DNA of 20,741 bases from Acidobacteria bacterium 37-71-11 (GCA_002279285.1 NCBR01000025.1:1-20741); one strand, 5' to 3'; counted from the first letter of the stretch, positions 6,728-14,537 are shown. The notes: a model not told the origin generated them from the sequence alone. Program-made: numbers and translations.

Positions 6728-6744
6728 GCCGGGTCGGACCCGGC
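6728..6744. terminator. Bidirectional hairpin between convergent genes
   Basis: GCCGGGT (6728-6734) and ACCCGGC (6738-6744) form a perfect 7-bp stem with a 3-base loop. It fills the 31-base gap between the convergent stops at 6715 and 6747. It has no T-tract on either side, so it may act as a U-less terminator or only as a 3' end stabiliser for both transcripts. Confidence 0.4.
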
Positions 6745-6746
6745 GG

Positions 6747-8774
6747 CTACACCTGACCGCGCCGGGCGTCGAAGTACATGTAGGTCGCGAGGGCGACGTA
6801 CATCACGAGGGCGAGGATTTCGGCGCCCGCGCCGCTGCCGTTGCCGAGCAAGCCGGAACCGACTCTGACGCCCGTCCAGAAGTTGGCGATCTTGAGTACG
6901 GCCGCCACGACGCCCATGAGCGCGCCGCCGGCGATGAAGCCGGACGCGATCAGCGTGCCCCTGGTGCCGCGGGCATGGGCCAGCTTCTCGTCGCCCTTTG
7001 CCGACTTCTGGACCAGGTGTGCGATCAACCCACCCACGACGAGCGGCACGTTGAGCTCGAGCGGGATGTACATTCCCAGCGCGAAGGCCAGGGACGGCAC
7101 CCCGATCATCTGCATCGTCATCGCGATGAACGCCCCGACGCCGTAGAGCAGCCAAGGAACCGGCTCGTTGGACATCAGGGTCTTGATGACCGCAGCCATG
7201 GCGTTGGCCTGCGGGGCGGCGAACACGCCCTCGGCGGGATGGGCCGCGGAGGGGACGAAGCCGTACGCTTGGTTGAGGAGCAGGATGACGGCGCCGACCG
7301 TGGCCGCCGCGACGATGGTGCCGAGGAACTTCGAGCGCTCCTGCACGGCGGGGGTGGCGCCCAGCCAGTATCCGATCTTGAGGTCGGTGATGAGCCCCCC
7401 GGCCATCGAGAGTGCGGTGCAGACAACGCCGCCGATGAGGAGCGCCGCGAGCATGCCGGCCTTGCCGGACAGCCCGGCCTCGACCAGGAACACGGAGGTG
7501 AGGATCAGGGTCATCAGGGTCATGCCGGACACGGGGTTGGTGCCGACCGTGGCAATCGCCCGAGCCGCGACGGTCGTGAACAGGAACGAGATCACGATGA
7601 CGACCGCGAGCGCGATGAGCGAGAGCTTCGTCGCCCCCGGCAGCGACGACAGGACGCCGAAACGGAAGAACAGCCACGCCGCCAGGGCAGTCGCGAGGAT
7701 CCCGCCCATGACGAGCCCCATGCGCAGGTCGCGGTCCGTGCGGGCCGCCGCGACCGGGGCCACGCTCCGGTTCCGGCGGCGGAACAGTTCGGTGAAGCCC
7801 ATCGCAAACGCCTTCGCGATAACCCGCCAGGAGCGCAGGATGCCCATGATGCCGGCCGCGGCGATGGCGCCGATGCCGATGTGGCGCACATAGTTACGGA
7901 AGATGTCCTCGGCGGACATGCCGCCGATCAGGGTCCCGTCGGAGACCGGCGGGATCGCGACGGCAAGGTGGGCGCCGAAGTGCCCCACCAGGGGGACGAG
8001 CAGGAACCAGGAGAGGAACGAGCCGGCGCAGATGATCGCCGAGTACTTCATCCCGATGATGTAGCCGAGTCCGAGGATCGAGGAGAGCACGTCGAGCCGG
8101 AAGACGATCTTGACGCGGTCGGCGAGACCGGCGAGGAACGGCACCGAGCGCGAGGTGAAGACCTCGGCCCACCCCTCGAAGTGGATGATCACGAAGTCGA
8201 ACGCCCCTCCGATCGCCGCCGCGGCGCCAAGCACCTTCGCCTGGTTGCCGCCGGATTCGCCGGCGATGAGCACCTCCGTGGTGGCCGTCGCCTCCGGGAA
8301 CGGGAACTCCCCGTGCATCTCGCTGACGAAGTAGCGCCGCAGAGGGACCAGGAACAGGATCCCGAGGGTGCCGCCGAGGAGTGCGACAAGGAAGAGCTTG
8401 ATGAGGTTGACGTCCAGGCCGAGTATGAAGAGCGCCGGGAGGGTGAAGATCGAGCCGGCCACGACGAGGCCGGAGGCGGCGCCGATCGATTGGATGATGA
8501 CGTTCTCGAGCAGTGTCGAGCGCCGCGGCAGAACCACGCCGATGCCGACGGCGATGATCGCGATGGGGATCGCGGCCTCGAACACCTGCCCCGCCTTGAG
8601 ACCGAGGAACGCCGCGGCGGCGGAGAACAGCGCGGACATCGCGAGGCCGAGCCAGAGCGAGCGCTTGGTGAACTCCGGCACGTTCGCCCCAGCGGGGACC
8701 ACCGGCGCGTAGCTCTCGCCCGGCTTGAGTTTCGAGTAGGCGTTCTCGGGAAGGGTGGTCCTCGCGGTTTCCAT
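6747..8774 (-). CDS. OPT-family oligopeptide transporter
   Basis: A 675-aa integral inner-membrane protein of the oligopeptide transporter superfamily, which moves small peptides or metal chelates into the cell with protons. There are roughly fourteen or more hydrophobic segments from about residue 38 to the C-terminus. Family signatures include LGLKAGQVFEAAIP (57-70), FPFPEATATTEVLIAGE (157-173) and TNPVSGMT (412-419). A short polar N-terminus with GESYAPVVPAG precedes the first membrane helix, as in the bacterial subfamily. ATG at 8774 with AGGGAG ten bases upstream. Length and frame are intact. Substrate cannot be inferred, since no peptidase or siderophore genes are adjacent. Confidence 0.92.
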   Translation of the reverse strand: METARTTLPENAYSKLKPGESYAPVVPAGANVPEFTKRSLWLGLAMSALFSAAAAFLGLKAGQVFEAAIPIAIIAVGIGVVLPRRSTLLENVIIQSIGAASGLVVAGSIFTLPALFILGLDVNLIKLFLVALLGGTLGILFLVPLRRYFVSEMHGEFPFPEATATTEVLIAGESGGNQAKVLGAAAAIGGAFDFVIIHFEGWAEVFTSRSVPFLAGLADRVKIVFRLDVLSSILGLGYIIGMKYSAIICAGSFLSWFLLVPLVGHFGAHLAVAIPPVSDGTLIGGMSAEDIFRNYVRHIGIGAIAAAGIMGILRSWRVIAKAFAMGFTELFRRRNRSVAPVAAARTDRDLRMGLVMGGILATALAAWLFFRFGVLSSLPGATKLSLIALAVVIVISFLFTTVAARAIATVGTNPVSGMTLMTLILTSVFLVEAGLSGKAGMLAALLIGGVVCTALSMAGGLITDLKIGYWLGATPAVQERSKFLGTIVAAATVGAVILLLNQAYGFVPSAAHPAEGVFAAPQANAMAAVIKTLMSNEPVPWLLYGVGAFIAMTMQMIGVPSLAFALGMYIPLELNVPLVVGGLIAHLVQKSAKGDEKLAHARGTRGTLIASGFIAGGALMGVVAAVLKIANFWTGVRVGSGLLGNGSGAGAEILALVMYVALATYMYFDARRGQV

Positions 8775-8805
8775 CGTGTGTGATCTCCCTCGCTGCGACG
8801 GCGGG

Positions 8806-8835
8806 AGCTTACGGGCGACGCGAGTTGAAAATCAA
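8806..8835 (-). promoter_or_regulatory. Probable promoter of the OPT transporter gene
   Basis: On the minus strand TTGATT (8830-8835) and TAAGCT (8806-8811) are 18 bases apart, ending about 31 bases before the ATG. AGGGAG lies between them and the start. Confidence 0.45.
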
Positions 8836-8852
8836 GCCCGGGAGTGCAAGCC

Positions 8853-8881
8853 TTGCCGCGGCCTCGGCCGGCGTGGATACT
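8853..8881 (+). promoter_or_regulatory. Probable promoter of the B12-binding protein gene
   Basis: TTGCCG (8853-8858) and GATACT (8876-8881) are 17 bases apart, reading away from the OPT promoter. The expected start of transcription falls next to the AAGGAGG ribosome-binding site, so the leader would be very short. Confidence 0.4.
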
Positions 8882-8901
8882 GGGGAAGGAGGTCGCGAGC
8901 A

Positions 8902-9360
8902 GTGACGGCACCCAAGAGGATCCTGGTGGCCAAGCCCGGTCTCGACGGTCACGACCGGGGGGCGAAGATCGTGGCGCGGGCGTTGCGTGACGCCGGCTTC
9001 GAGGTCATCTACACCGGGCTGCGTCAGACCCCGGCGCAGATCGCGCAGGCCGCGGTGCAAGAGGATGTGGACGCCGTCGGGCTCTCAAGCCTTTCCGGGG
9101 CGCACCGCGAGCTCTTCCCCGCGGTGGTGCGCGCCCTCCGCGAGGCGGGGGCCGGCGACGTCCTGGTGTTCGGAGGCGGCGTCATCCCGCAGGAGGACGC
9201 TGCGATCCTCCTGCGTGCGGGGATCGAGCGCCTGTTTCCACCCGGCACCGATACCGGCGAGATCGTGCGCTTCCTGCGCGAGCGCCTGGGCGTCGGGGAG
9301 GATCAGGGCGCGAGCGCGTCGAGCAACGCCGCCGTCAGTTCGTCGCCGAGTCGGAGATAG
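8902..9360 (+). CDS. Stand-alone cobalamin-binding module of methylmalonyl-CoA mutase type
   Basis: A 152-aa cytoplasmic protein matching the small C-terminal B12 domain of acyl-CoA mutases. PGLDGHDRG (12-20) contains the DxHxxG cobalamin ligand motif (Asp15, His17, Gly20). GLSSLSGAH (60-68) and VFGGGVIP (89-96) are the other cofactor-contacting loops. Family modules end near residue 130. Here about 20 further residues rich in Ser and Ala (ASASSNAAVSSSPS) are read from sequence that is also the 3' end of the opposite gene. It would pair with a separate large mutase subunit, which is not in this window. GTG start at 8902 supported by AAGGAGG (8886-8892). The actual acyl-CoA substrate is unknown. 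Confidence 0.88.
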   Translation: MTAPKRILVAKPGLDGHDRGAKIVARALRDAGFEVIYTGLRQTPAQIAQAAVQEDVDAVGLSSLSGAHRELFPAVVRALREAGAGDVLVFGGGVIPQEDAAILLRAGIERLFPPGTDTGEIVRFLRERLGVGEDQGASASSNAAVSSSPSRR

Positions 9361-9695
9361 GCGGCGATGCCCTCGGCCGCAAGGCCGTCCTCGTGAACTC
9401 CGGCACTCACCACCACCGTTGCGTTGAGGCCTTGGGCGAGCCGTTCGGCCAACGGGCGCGCGAGGGCCTCCTCGCGGTGCGGCGGGATCGCCACCACCGT
9501 GCTCGTGACGCGGATCCGCGCCTCGCCGCCGCGAGTGGCGTTCGGCTGGGCGAGCACGACGCACCCGACGTGCGGCCGCTCGCCGCCGGTGAGCGTGACG
9601 ACGACGTCGTCGCCGGCGCGGCAGGCGACGGCGACCAGGCGCCGGGTCCCCCGACCGGCGGCCACGACGACAGGTGCGGAGGGCTGGGGGGTCAC
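9303..9695 (-). CDS. LpdD-like protein (prenylated-flavin chaperone-like family)
   Basis: A 130-aa protein. VTLTGGERPHVGCVVLAQP (33-51), STVVAIPPHREEALARPLAERLAQ (65-88) and NATVVVSAGVHEDG (91-104) match the small family that includes LpdD, associated with prenylated-flavin-dependent UbiD-type decarboxylases. The match is from memory of the motif pattern and no UbiD or UbiX gene is in view, so the biochemical role is inferred only weakly. The GTG at 9695 is the first start that excludes sequence antisense to tpx. TATCAT ends 8 bases before it, suggesting a leaderless message. Its last 58 bases overlap the 3' end of the convergent B12-module gene. Confidence 0.72.
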   Translation of the reverse strand: MTPQPSAPVVVAAGRGTRRLVAVACRAGDDVVVTLTGGERPHVGCVVLAQPNATRGGEARIRVTSTVVAIPPHREEALARPLAERLAQGLNATVVVSAGVHEDGLAAEGIAAYLRLGDELTAALLDALAP

Positions 9696-9703
9696 GGTGT
9701 GGA

Positions 9704-9709
9704 ATGATA
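9704..9709 (-). promoter_or_regulatory. Probable -10 element of the lpdD-like gene
   Basis: TATCAT on the minus strand, ending 8 bases before the GTG at 9695, with no ribosome-binding site between. Confidence 0.35.
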
Positions 9710-9729
9710 CCGCGGCCCCGCCGTTACCC

Positions 9730-9754
9730 GGACAGGGCGGGCGCCCGCTCGTCC
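9730..9754. promoter_or_regulatory. Palindrome upstream of tpx
   Basis: GCGGGCGCCCGC (9737-9748) is a perfect 12-base palindrome. GGAC (9730-9733) and GTCC (9751-9754) extend the symmetry. It lies just upstream of the tpx ribosome-binding site, where an operator or an attenuating hairpin could sit. No known repressor site is recognised. Confidence 0.25.
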
Positions 9755-9771
9755 GCGAGGAGGGCTTGGCC

Positions 9772-10287
9772 ATGCACGAACGCCACGGCTTCATCACCTT
9801 CAAGGGCACACCCCTGACGCTGCTCGGCTCCGCGCCGGAGATCGGCAAGCCGGCGCCCCATTTCACGGCGCTGCGCGGCGACCTGTCGCCGTTCACGCTC
9901 GATCAGACGGGCGGCAAGACCGTCGTGATCAACTCGGTGCCGTCGCTGGACACCCCGGTGTGCGCGGCTCAGGCGCGCCGGTTCAACCAGGAGGCGGCGG
10001 CCCTCGGTGACGACGTCATGGTGATCGTCGTGTCGATGGACCTGCCGTTCGCGCAGAGCCGGTTTTGTTCCACCGAGGGGATCGCCAACCTGGAGACCGT
10101 GTCCGATCACCGTGATGCGTCGTTCGGCGCCGCCTACGGGCTGCTCATCAAGGAGCTGCGCCTGCTGGCCCGCGCGGTGCTGGTGATCGGCAAAGACGGA
10201 ACGTTGCGCTATCAGCAACTGGTGCCTGAGGTCGCGCAGGAGCCGGACTACGGCGCTGCCCTGGCTGCCGTCAGGAGCGCGCGCTAG
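9772..10287 (+). CDS. tpx: Thiol peroxidase (atypical 2-Cys peroxiredoxin)
   Basis: Reduces hydrogen peroxide and organic hydroperoxides using thioredoxin. The 171-aa length is typical. SVPSLDTPVCAAQARRFN contains the peroxidatic Cys64 in the family-specific TPVC context, and RFCSTEGI holds the resolving Cys99. VVINSVPSLD and VVSMDLPFAQ are the surrounding core strands. The ATG at 9772 follows GAGGAGGG (9757-9763 region). The stop codon shares the tetramer CTAG with the stop of the opposing DUF5924 gene. A palindrome lies upstream. The gene is monocistronic here. Confidence 0.95.
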   Translation: MHERHGFITFKGTPLTLLGSAPEIGKPAPHFTALRGDLSPFTLDQTGGKTVVINSVPSLDTPVCAAQARRFNQEAAALGDDVMVIVVSMDLPFAQSRFCSTEGIANLETVSDHRDASFGAAYGLLIKELRLLARAVLVIGKDGTLRYQQLVPEVAQEPDYGAALAAVRSAR

Positions 10288-11384
10288 CGGCGAGGCGTCG
10301 CCGCCGGCCCGGGGTCTGCGACGACGCGGATCTCGCCCCGGCCCACGAGCTGGCCTTCCCCCGTCCACACTTCGGCCCGGTACCTTCCCGGGGCGAGACC
10401 GCGCGGGCCGATCCGCAGCGAGTCCCAGACCCGGAACCCGCTGCTGTGGGCGACGAGGTCAAGCATACGCGAGCTGTGTAGGACCACGCCGTCGCGGGCG
10501 AGCCGGACCTGAATCCGGACCGGGAGGCGCCCGGGGGAGAAGATCGTCGCGCGCACGATCAGGTGGCCCTCGCGCAGCCGGCTCGCCGGCACCACATCGT
10601 CCTCCGGGATCTCATTCTCGAGCCGGAGGGTGGCGCGGTCGATGCCGGTGGCGAACGAGAGCGAGGCGAGGCGCAGCGGTACCGGCGGGATGAGGGCGCG
10701 GCCCACCTTGAGGACGGCGATGATCCCGACCAGCGCCACGAAGATCGCCACCTTCCGGCGGGGTTGTCTGAGGTCGGCGGCGGAGTAGGCGAGCGGCAGC
10801 GACGCGAAGAACGAGACCCCGGCGGCGAGGTAGGCGCCGTTGTGGATCGGGACGTGCAGGACGAGGGGTAGGAAGAACTGGAGCGCCGAATAGGTGACGA
10901 ACCCGAAGAACGCCAGCGCGAACCACCGGTTGGTGCGGAGCAGTTGGCCGAAGAACGCGTCGAAGCAGGACAACACCGCGAGCGCGGCCAGGACCACGAC
11001 GTACGAGCTGTTCCATGACGGGAACGTTGTCGAGTAGAAGTAGAACGGGAGCAGGAAGAAGAGCGTCTCCTGGTACATCACCCGGGTGAGGTAGGAAACG
11101 AAGCCGCGGGCGAAGCGCACCCTCTCGGAGCCGCCGGGCGCCGCGAACCGCGAGAAGAAGAGCGTCGAGGCCCAGGTCAGGGTGAGGAAGACGACGACCC
11201 ACGGCAGGAACCCGTAGCGGTTGTGGGCGAGGACGAGGACGATTCCGCCGCTGATCAGCGCCCATGTGGAGTGGAGCGTCCAGAACAGGCGGGAGTACCG
11301 CCGGTGCAGTAGGCGGCCGATCGCGGCGGTCCTGTTCCGTCGCCGCCTGAAACCCTGGCGCCAGTCCGGGTCGAGCATCTTCAT
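10284..11384 (-). CDS. DUF5924/DUF2914-type membrane protein
   Basis: A 366-aa protein with a basic N-terminus (GFRRRRNR) and about seven hydrophobic segments between residues 34 and 232. YQETLFFLLPFYFYSTT (104-120) is characteristic of the DUF5924 family. The C-terminal 100 residues form a soluble beta domain, probably periplasmic, with SGFRVWDSLRIGPRGLAPGRYRAEVWTGEGQLVG-type sequence (315-348) like DUF2914. No enzymatic residues stand out and no function is established. ATG at 11384, with TAGAAT ending 8 bases upstream and no Shine-Dalgarno, so it is probably leaderless. It diverges from alr across 58 bases and converges on tpx. Confidence 0.78.
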   Translation of the reverse strand: MKMLDPDWRQGFRRRRNRTAAIGRLLHRRYSRLFWTLHSTWALISGGIVLVLAHNRYGFLPWVVVFLTLTWASTLFFSRFAAPGGSERVRFARGFVSYLTRVMYQETLFFLLPFYFYSTTFPSWNSSYVVVLAALAVLSCFDAFFGQLLRTNRWFALAFFGFVTYSALQFFLPLVLHVPIHNGAYLAAGVSFFASLPLAYSAADLRQPRRKVAIFVALVGIIAVLKVGRALIPPVPLRLASLSFATGIDRATLRLENEIPEDDVVPASRLREGHLIVRATIFSPGRLPVRIQVRLARDGVVLHSSRMLDLVAHSSGFRVWDSLRIGPRGLAPGRYRAEVWTGEGQLVGRGEIRVVADPGPAATPRR

Positions 11385-11392
11385 CCGGCGTC

Positions 11393-11398
11393 ATTCTA
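11393..11398 (-). promoter_or_regulatory. Probable -10 element of the DUF5924 gene
   Basis: TAGAAT (5 of 6 to TATAAT) on the minus strand, 8 bases before the ATG at 11384. A TCGCCA hexamer lies 17 bases further upstream as a partial -35. Confidence 0.45.
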
Positions 11399-11429
11399 GC
11401 TGGAGCCCCGCGCCGTGGCGACGATCCGG

Positions 11430-11435
11430 TACACT
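11430..11435 (+). promoter_or_regulatory. Probable -10 element of the alr operon
   Basis: TACACT ends 7 bases before the GTG at 11443, without a Shine-Dalgarno sequence. No convincing -35 is seen. Confidence 0.4.
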
Positions 11436-11442
11436 GGCGTCC

Positions 11443-12603
11443 GTGGCGAGCGAGCGCTTCTCCGGCCTGACGACGTGGATCGAGGTGTCGCGCGGGGCCC
11501 TGGCGCACAACCTCTCGATCTTCAGGGGCCTGCTCGGACCCCGTACGGGGTTGCTCGCGGTCGTCAAGGCCAACGCGTACGGGCACGGCCTCGAGGAGGT
11601 CGCCGGCGTGTGCGCCGAGCAGGGCGCGGACATGCTCGGCGTCCATACCGCCGCCGAGGTCTCGGCGCTCGCGAAGGCGGGGAACGAGCTTCCGGTGCTC
11701 GTCATGGGGTACCTCACGCCCGCACAGGTCGAGGAGGTCGTGCGGCCGGGCGTGCACGTGTTGGTGTCGTCCCGGGCGGTCGTCGAGGCGCTGGCGGCGC
11801 AGGCGAGGCGCCTCGGGGCCGTCCTGCCCGTGCACGTGAAGGTGGACACCGGCACCCACCGGCAAGGTGTTGAGCCGGCCGACGCCGCCGAGTTCGCCGC
11901 CGCGGCGCGCGATGCGGGGCTCGCGGTGGTCGGGGTGGCGACGCACTTCGCCAACATCGAAGACACCACGGACCACGGCTACGCGTTCGCACAGCTCGAC
12001 CGCTTCCGGGGCGCCGTGGCGGCGGTCGAGGGCCGCGTCGGCCGCGTCCGCTGGGTGCACGCGGCGTGCTCGGCGGCGGCACTGCTGTTCCGCGAGGCGG
12101 ACTTCACCATGGTCCGCGTCGGGATCTCGCTGTACGGCCACTGGCCCTCGAAAGAAACGCACCTGTCCTGGCTGCTGGCGCATGGGCGCGACGGCGTCAG
12201 GCTCGAGCCGGCGCTCGCCTGGAGGGCGCGCGTCGGTCAGGTCAAACGCGTCGCGGCCGGCGCGCCCGTCGGGTACGGCCTCACGTACCGGCCGACACGG
12301 CCCAGCGCGATCGCGGTGCTGCCGGTGGGCTACGCCGACGGGTACCCGCGCGCGCTTTCGAACCGTGCGCGCGTCCTCCTGCGCGGGCTTCCGGCGCCCG
12401 TGGTCGGCCGCGTTTGCATGGATATCGTCATGGCGGACGTCACGGACATTCCCGGCGCCGGGGAGGGCGATGTCGCGACGCTGATCGGGGCCGACGGCGA
12501 AGAGCGCGTGACCGCCGAGGAACTCGCCGAGCTCGGGGGCACCATCAACTACGAAATCCTGGCGCGGCTGTCGCCGGCGCTGGTGCGCGCCGTCGTCGAG
12601 TAG
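11443..12603 (+). CDS. alr: Alanine racemase
   Basis: PLP-dependent interconversion of L- and D-alanine, supplying D-Ala for peptidoglycan. It is 386 aa with the fold-type III barrel first and a beta domain second. AVVKANAYGHG (39-49) carries the PLP lysine Lys42. HVKVDTGTHRQGV (131-143), MVRVGISLYG (223-232) and VGYGLTY (276-282, catalytic Tyr278) follow, then GRVCMDIVMADVT (322-334). The catalytic set is complete. The GTG at 11443 keeps the usual short N-terminus and sits 7 bases after a -10-like hexamer. It starts the alr-larB-aroB run. Confidence 0.94.
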   Translation: MASERFSGLTTWIEVSRGALAHNLSIFRGLLGPRTGLLAVVKANAYGHGLEEVAGVCAEQGADMLGVHTAAEVSALAKAGNELPVLVMGYLTPAQVEEVVRPGVHVLVSSRAVVEALAAQARRLGAVLPVHVKVDTGTHRQGVEPADAAEFAAAARDAGLAVVGVATHFANIEDTTDHGYAFAQLDRFRGAVAAVEGRVGRVRWVHAACSAAALLFREADFTMVRVGISLYGHWPSKETHLSWLLAHGRDGVRLEPALAWRARVGQVKRVAAGAPVGYGLTYRPTRPSAIAVLPVGYADGYPRALSNRARVLLRGLPAPVVGRVCMDIVMADVTDIPGAGEGDVATLIGADGEERVTAEELAELGGTINYEILARLSPALVRAVVE

Positions 12604-12604
12604 G

Positions 12605-12610
12605 TATCAT
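12605..12610 (+). promoter_or_regulatory. Possible internal -10 element before larB
   Basis: TATCAT lies between the alr stop and the larB ATG, ending 6 bases before the start. There is no ribosome-binding site. It may give larB its own leaderless message in addition to readthrough from alr. Confidence 0.35.
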
Positions 12611-12616
12611 CCGCAT

Positions 12617-13372
12617 ATGCGCCCCGACGCCCTTCATCGGTTGCTGGCAGACGTGGCGAGCGGAGCGCTCGCGCCCGACGAGGCTGCCGAGCGGTTCGCG
12701 GGGCTTCCGTTCGCTCTCGGCGAAGGGGTCATGGCCGACACGCACCGTGCCCTGCGCACGGGGGAGTCCGAGGCGGTGTTCTGCTCCGGCAAGACCCCGG
12801 AGCAGGCCGCGGCGGCGTTCGCGGCGCTGGCGGGGCCGGGCGGCCCGGTATTGGCGACGAGGGCGACCCAGGAGCACGCGCGTGCGATCGCCGCGGCGGT
12901 CGCCGGCGCCGTGCACTACCCGTCGGCGCGGATGGTGGTGCTGCCGGGCGCGGAAAAGGTAGAGGGCACGGTCGCCGTCGTCTGCGCAGGGACTTCGGAT
13001 CTCCCCGTTGCGGAGGAGGCCGCCATCACGGTGGAGGCCCTCGGCGCGGCGGTTACCCGCGTGCACGACGTGGGAGTTGCCGGCCTGCACCGGCTACTTG
13101 GCCATCTCAAGACGCTGCGCCAGGCGGACGTGGTGATCGCGGTCGCGGGAATGGAGGGAGCGCTACCGGCGGTGGTGGCTGGGCTGGTGCCCGCGCCGGT
13201 GGTGGCGGTGCCGACCTCGGTGGGTTACGGCGCGGCGTTTGGCGGCCTGGCCGCGCTGCTCGCCATGCTCAACGCCTGCGCACCCGGCGTCGGCGTGGTC
13301 AACATCGACAACGGCTTCGGCGCGGCCGTGCTGGCCGTGCGCATCCTGCGGCGGGGGCGGGGGAGCGAGTGA
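12617..13372 (+). CDS. larB: LarB, pyridinium carboxylase/hydrolase of nickel-pincer cofactor synthesis
   Basis: Makes the first intermediate of the nickel-pincer nucleotide from nicotinic acid adenine dinucleotide; the cofactor serves LarA-type lactate and 2-hydroxyacid racemases. The 251-aa protein has a helical N-terminal region and a PurE-like C-terminal domain: VVCAGTSDLPVAEEA (121-135), AGMEGALPAVVAGL (177-190), AVPTSVGYG (197-205) and NACAPGVGVVNIDNGFG (219-235). Glu180 and Cys221 coincide in number with residues I recall as catalytic in the Lactobacillus plantarum enzyme. No larA, larC or larE is in the window. Its TGA overlaps the aroB GTG by four bases, so aroB translation is probably coupled. 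Confidence 0.92.
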   Translation: MRPDALHRLLADVASGALAPDEAAERFAGLPFALGEGVMADTHRALRTGESEAVFCSGKTPEQAAAAFAALAGPGGPVLATRATQEHARAIAAAVAGAVHYPSARMVVLPGAEKVEGTVAVVCAGTSDLPVAEEAAITVEALGAAVTRVHDVGVAGLHRLLGHLKTLRQADVVIAVAGMEGALPAVVAGLVPAPVVAVPTSVGYGAAFGGLAALLAMLNACAPGVGVVNIDNGFGAAVLAVRILRRGRGSE

Positions 13373-14469
13373 TCACGCTCACGCTCGCGGCCGGCGGCGA
13401 GAGCGCTCCCTACCACATCGGCGAGGGGCTGCTCGGCCAGATCCCGGAGTTGCTCGGAGCGGCGCTTGAAGGCCGGCAAGCGTTCGTCGTGACCGACACG
13501 ACCGTGGGTCCGCTCTACGGTTCCGATGTGGCGGAACGGCTCGCGGCGCCGTGTCTGGAGCTGCCCGCCGGGGAGGAGCACAAGCGCTGGCCGTCGGTCG
13601 AGCGGATCGTACGATGGCTTCTCGCTCACGAGGTCGAGCGCTCCGCATTGCTGGTAGCGGTCGGCGGAGGCGTGGTCACCGACGTCGTGGGCTTCGCGGC
13701 CGCCGTCACGCTGCGCGGCATCGGCTGGGCCGCGATTCCGACCACGCTGCTCGCGATGGTCGACGCGGCGCTCGGCGGCAAGACGGGGATCGACCTCGAC
13801 GAGGGGAAGAACCTGATCGGCGCGTTCTGGCGCCCCCGGGCGATCGTTGCCGACACCCTTGCCCTCGCAACCCTCGACCAGCGCCAGCTGCACGCCGGTC
13901 TCGCCGAGGTGGTCAAGGCGGCGATGATCGCGCCGTCGTCGCTGGAACACGTGCTCGACAGCCACCTGGCGCCGGTGGCGGCGGGGGATCCGCTGCAGGC
14001 GCTCGAGCTGGTGGTGGGCTGCGCCCGGGTCAAGAGCGACGTGGTCAGCCTCGACGAGCGCGAGAGCGGGCCGCGGCAAGCGCTCAACCTCGGGCACACG
14101 CTCGCCCATGGGATCGAGGGCGCGACCTCCTACACGCGCTTCCTCCACGGCGAGGCGGTGGCGTGGGGACTGCTGGCGGAGTTGCGGCTCGCCCGCGACC
14201 GGGGGCTGCTCTCGACGGCCGAGGCGCTCGCCTGGGCGGACCGCATCCACGCCCTCGTCCCGCTCCCGAGCCTCGCCGAGCTGAGCTGGGACGAAATAGC
14301 GCCGTACATCGCCCGCGACAAGAAGCGCGAGGGCGGGCGGGTGGGTTGGGTGCTCCCGCGACTGGGCGGGGTCGTCCTCGACGTCTCCGTGTCCGGCGTT
14401 GAGGCCGCGACCGTCTACGCCGAGCTTCAGGCGCTGCCGCCCGAGGGTCCGTTCTCCGCGCTGTTCTGA
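13369..14469 (+). CDS. aroB: 3-dehydroquinate synthase
   Basis: Second step of the shikimate pathway, converting DAHP to 3-dehydroquinate with NAD+ and a divalent metal. 366 aa. AVGGGVVTDVVGFAAA (97-112) is the NAD-binding loop and PTTLLAMVDAALGGKTGID (124-142) the substrate region. The metal ligands are Glu180 (LAEVVKA), His243 (NLGHTLAHGIE) and His260 (LHGEAVAWG). GTG start in a GTGA overlap with larB, preceded by GGGGGAG. The last gene of the operon: a new promoter follows within 104 bases. Unlike in many bacteria, aroK is not adjacent. Confidence 0.95.
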   Translation: MITLTLAAGGESAPYHIGEGLLGQIPELLGAALEGRQAFVVTDTTVGPLYGSDVAERLAAPCLELPAGEEHKRWPSVERIVRWLLAHEVERSALLVAVGGGVVTDVVGFAAAVTLRGIGWAAIPTTLLAMVDAALGGKTGIDLDEGKNLIGAFWRPRAIVADTLALATLDQRQLHAGLAEVVKAAMIAPSSLEHVLDSHLAPVAAGDPLQALELVVGCARVKSDVVSLDERESGPRQALNLGHTLAHGIEGATSYTRFLHGEAVAWGLLAELRLARDRGLLSTAEALAWADRIHALVPLPSLAELSWDEIAPYIARDKKREGGRVGWVLPRLGGVVLDVSVSGVEAATVYAELQALPPEGPFSALF

Positions 14470-14537
14470 ACTGGAGCCGGCACCGCCGACCGCGTTGCTC
14501 GGCCGGCCGATCCGCCGGCGACCCTGCTTGGGGATGC

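Noticed and set aside
6660..8783. A 707-codon plus-strand frame opposite the OPT transporter
   Set aside because: Its Arg/Asp/Glu/His-rich composition is the mirror of a membrane protein in GC-rich DNA, and the minus strand encodes a complete OPT protein.
10612..12183. A 523-codon minus-strand frame across alr and the DUF5924 gene
   Set aside because: It is antisense to alr and out of frame with DUF5924, with repetitive charged composition and no domain.
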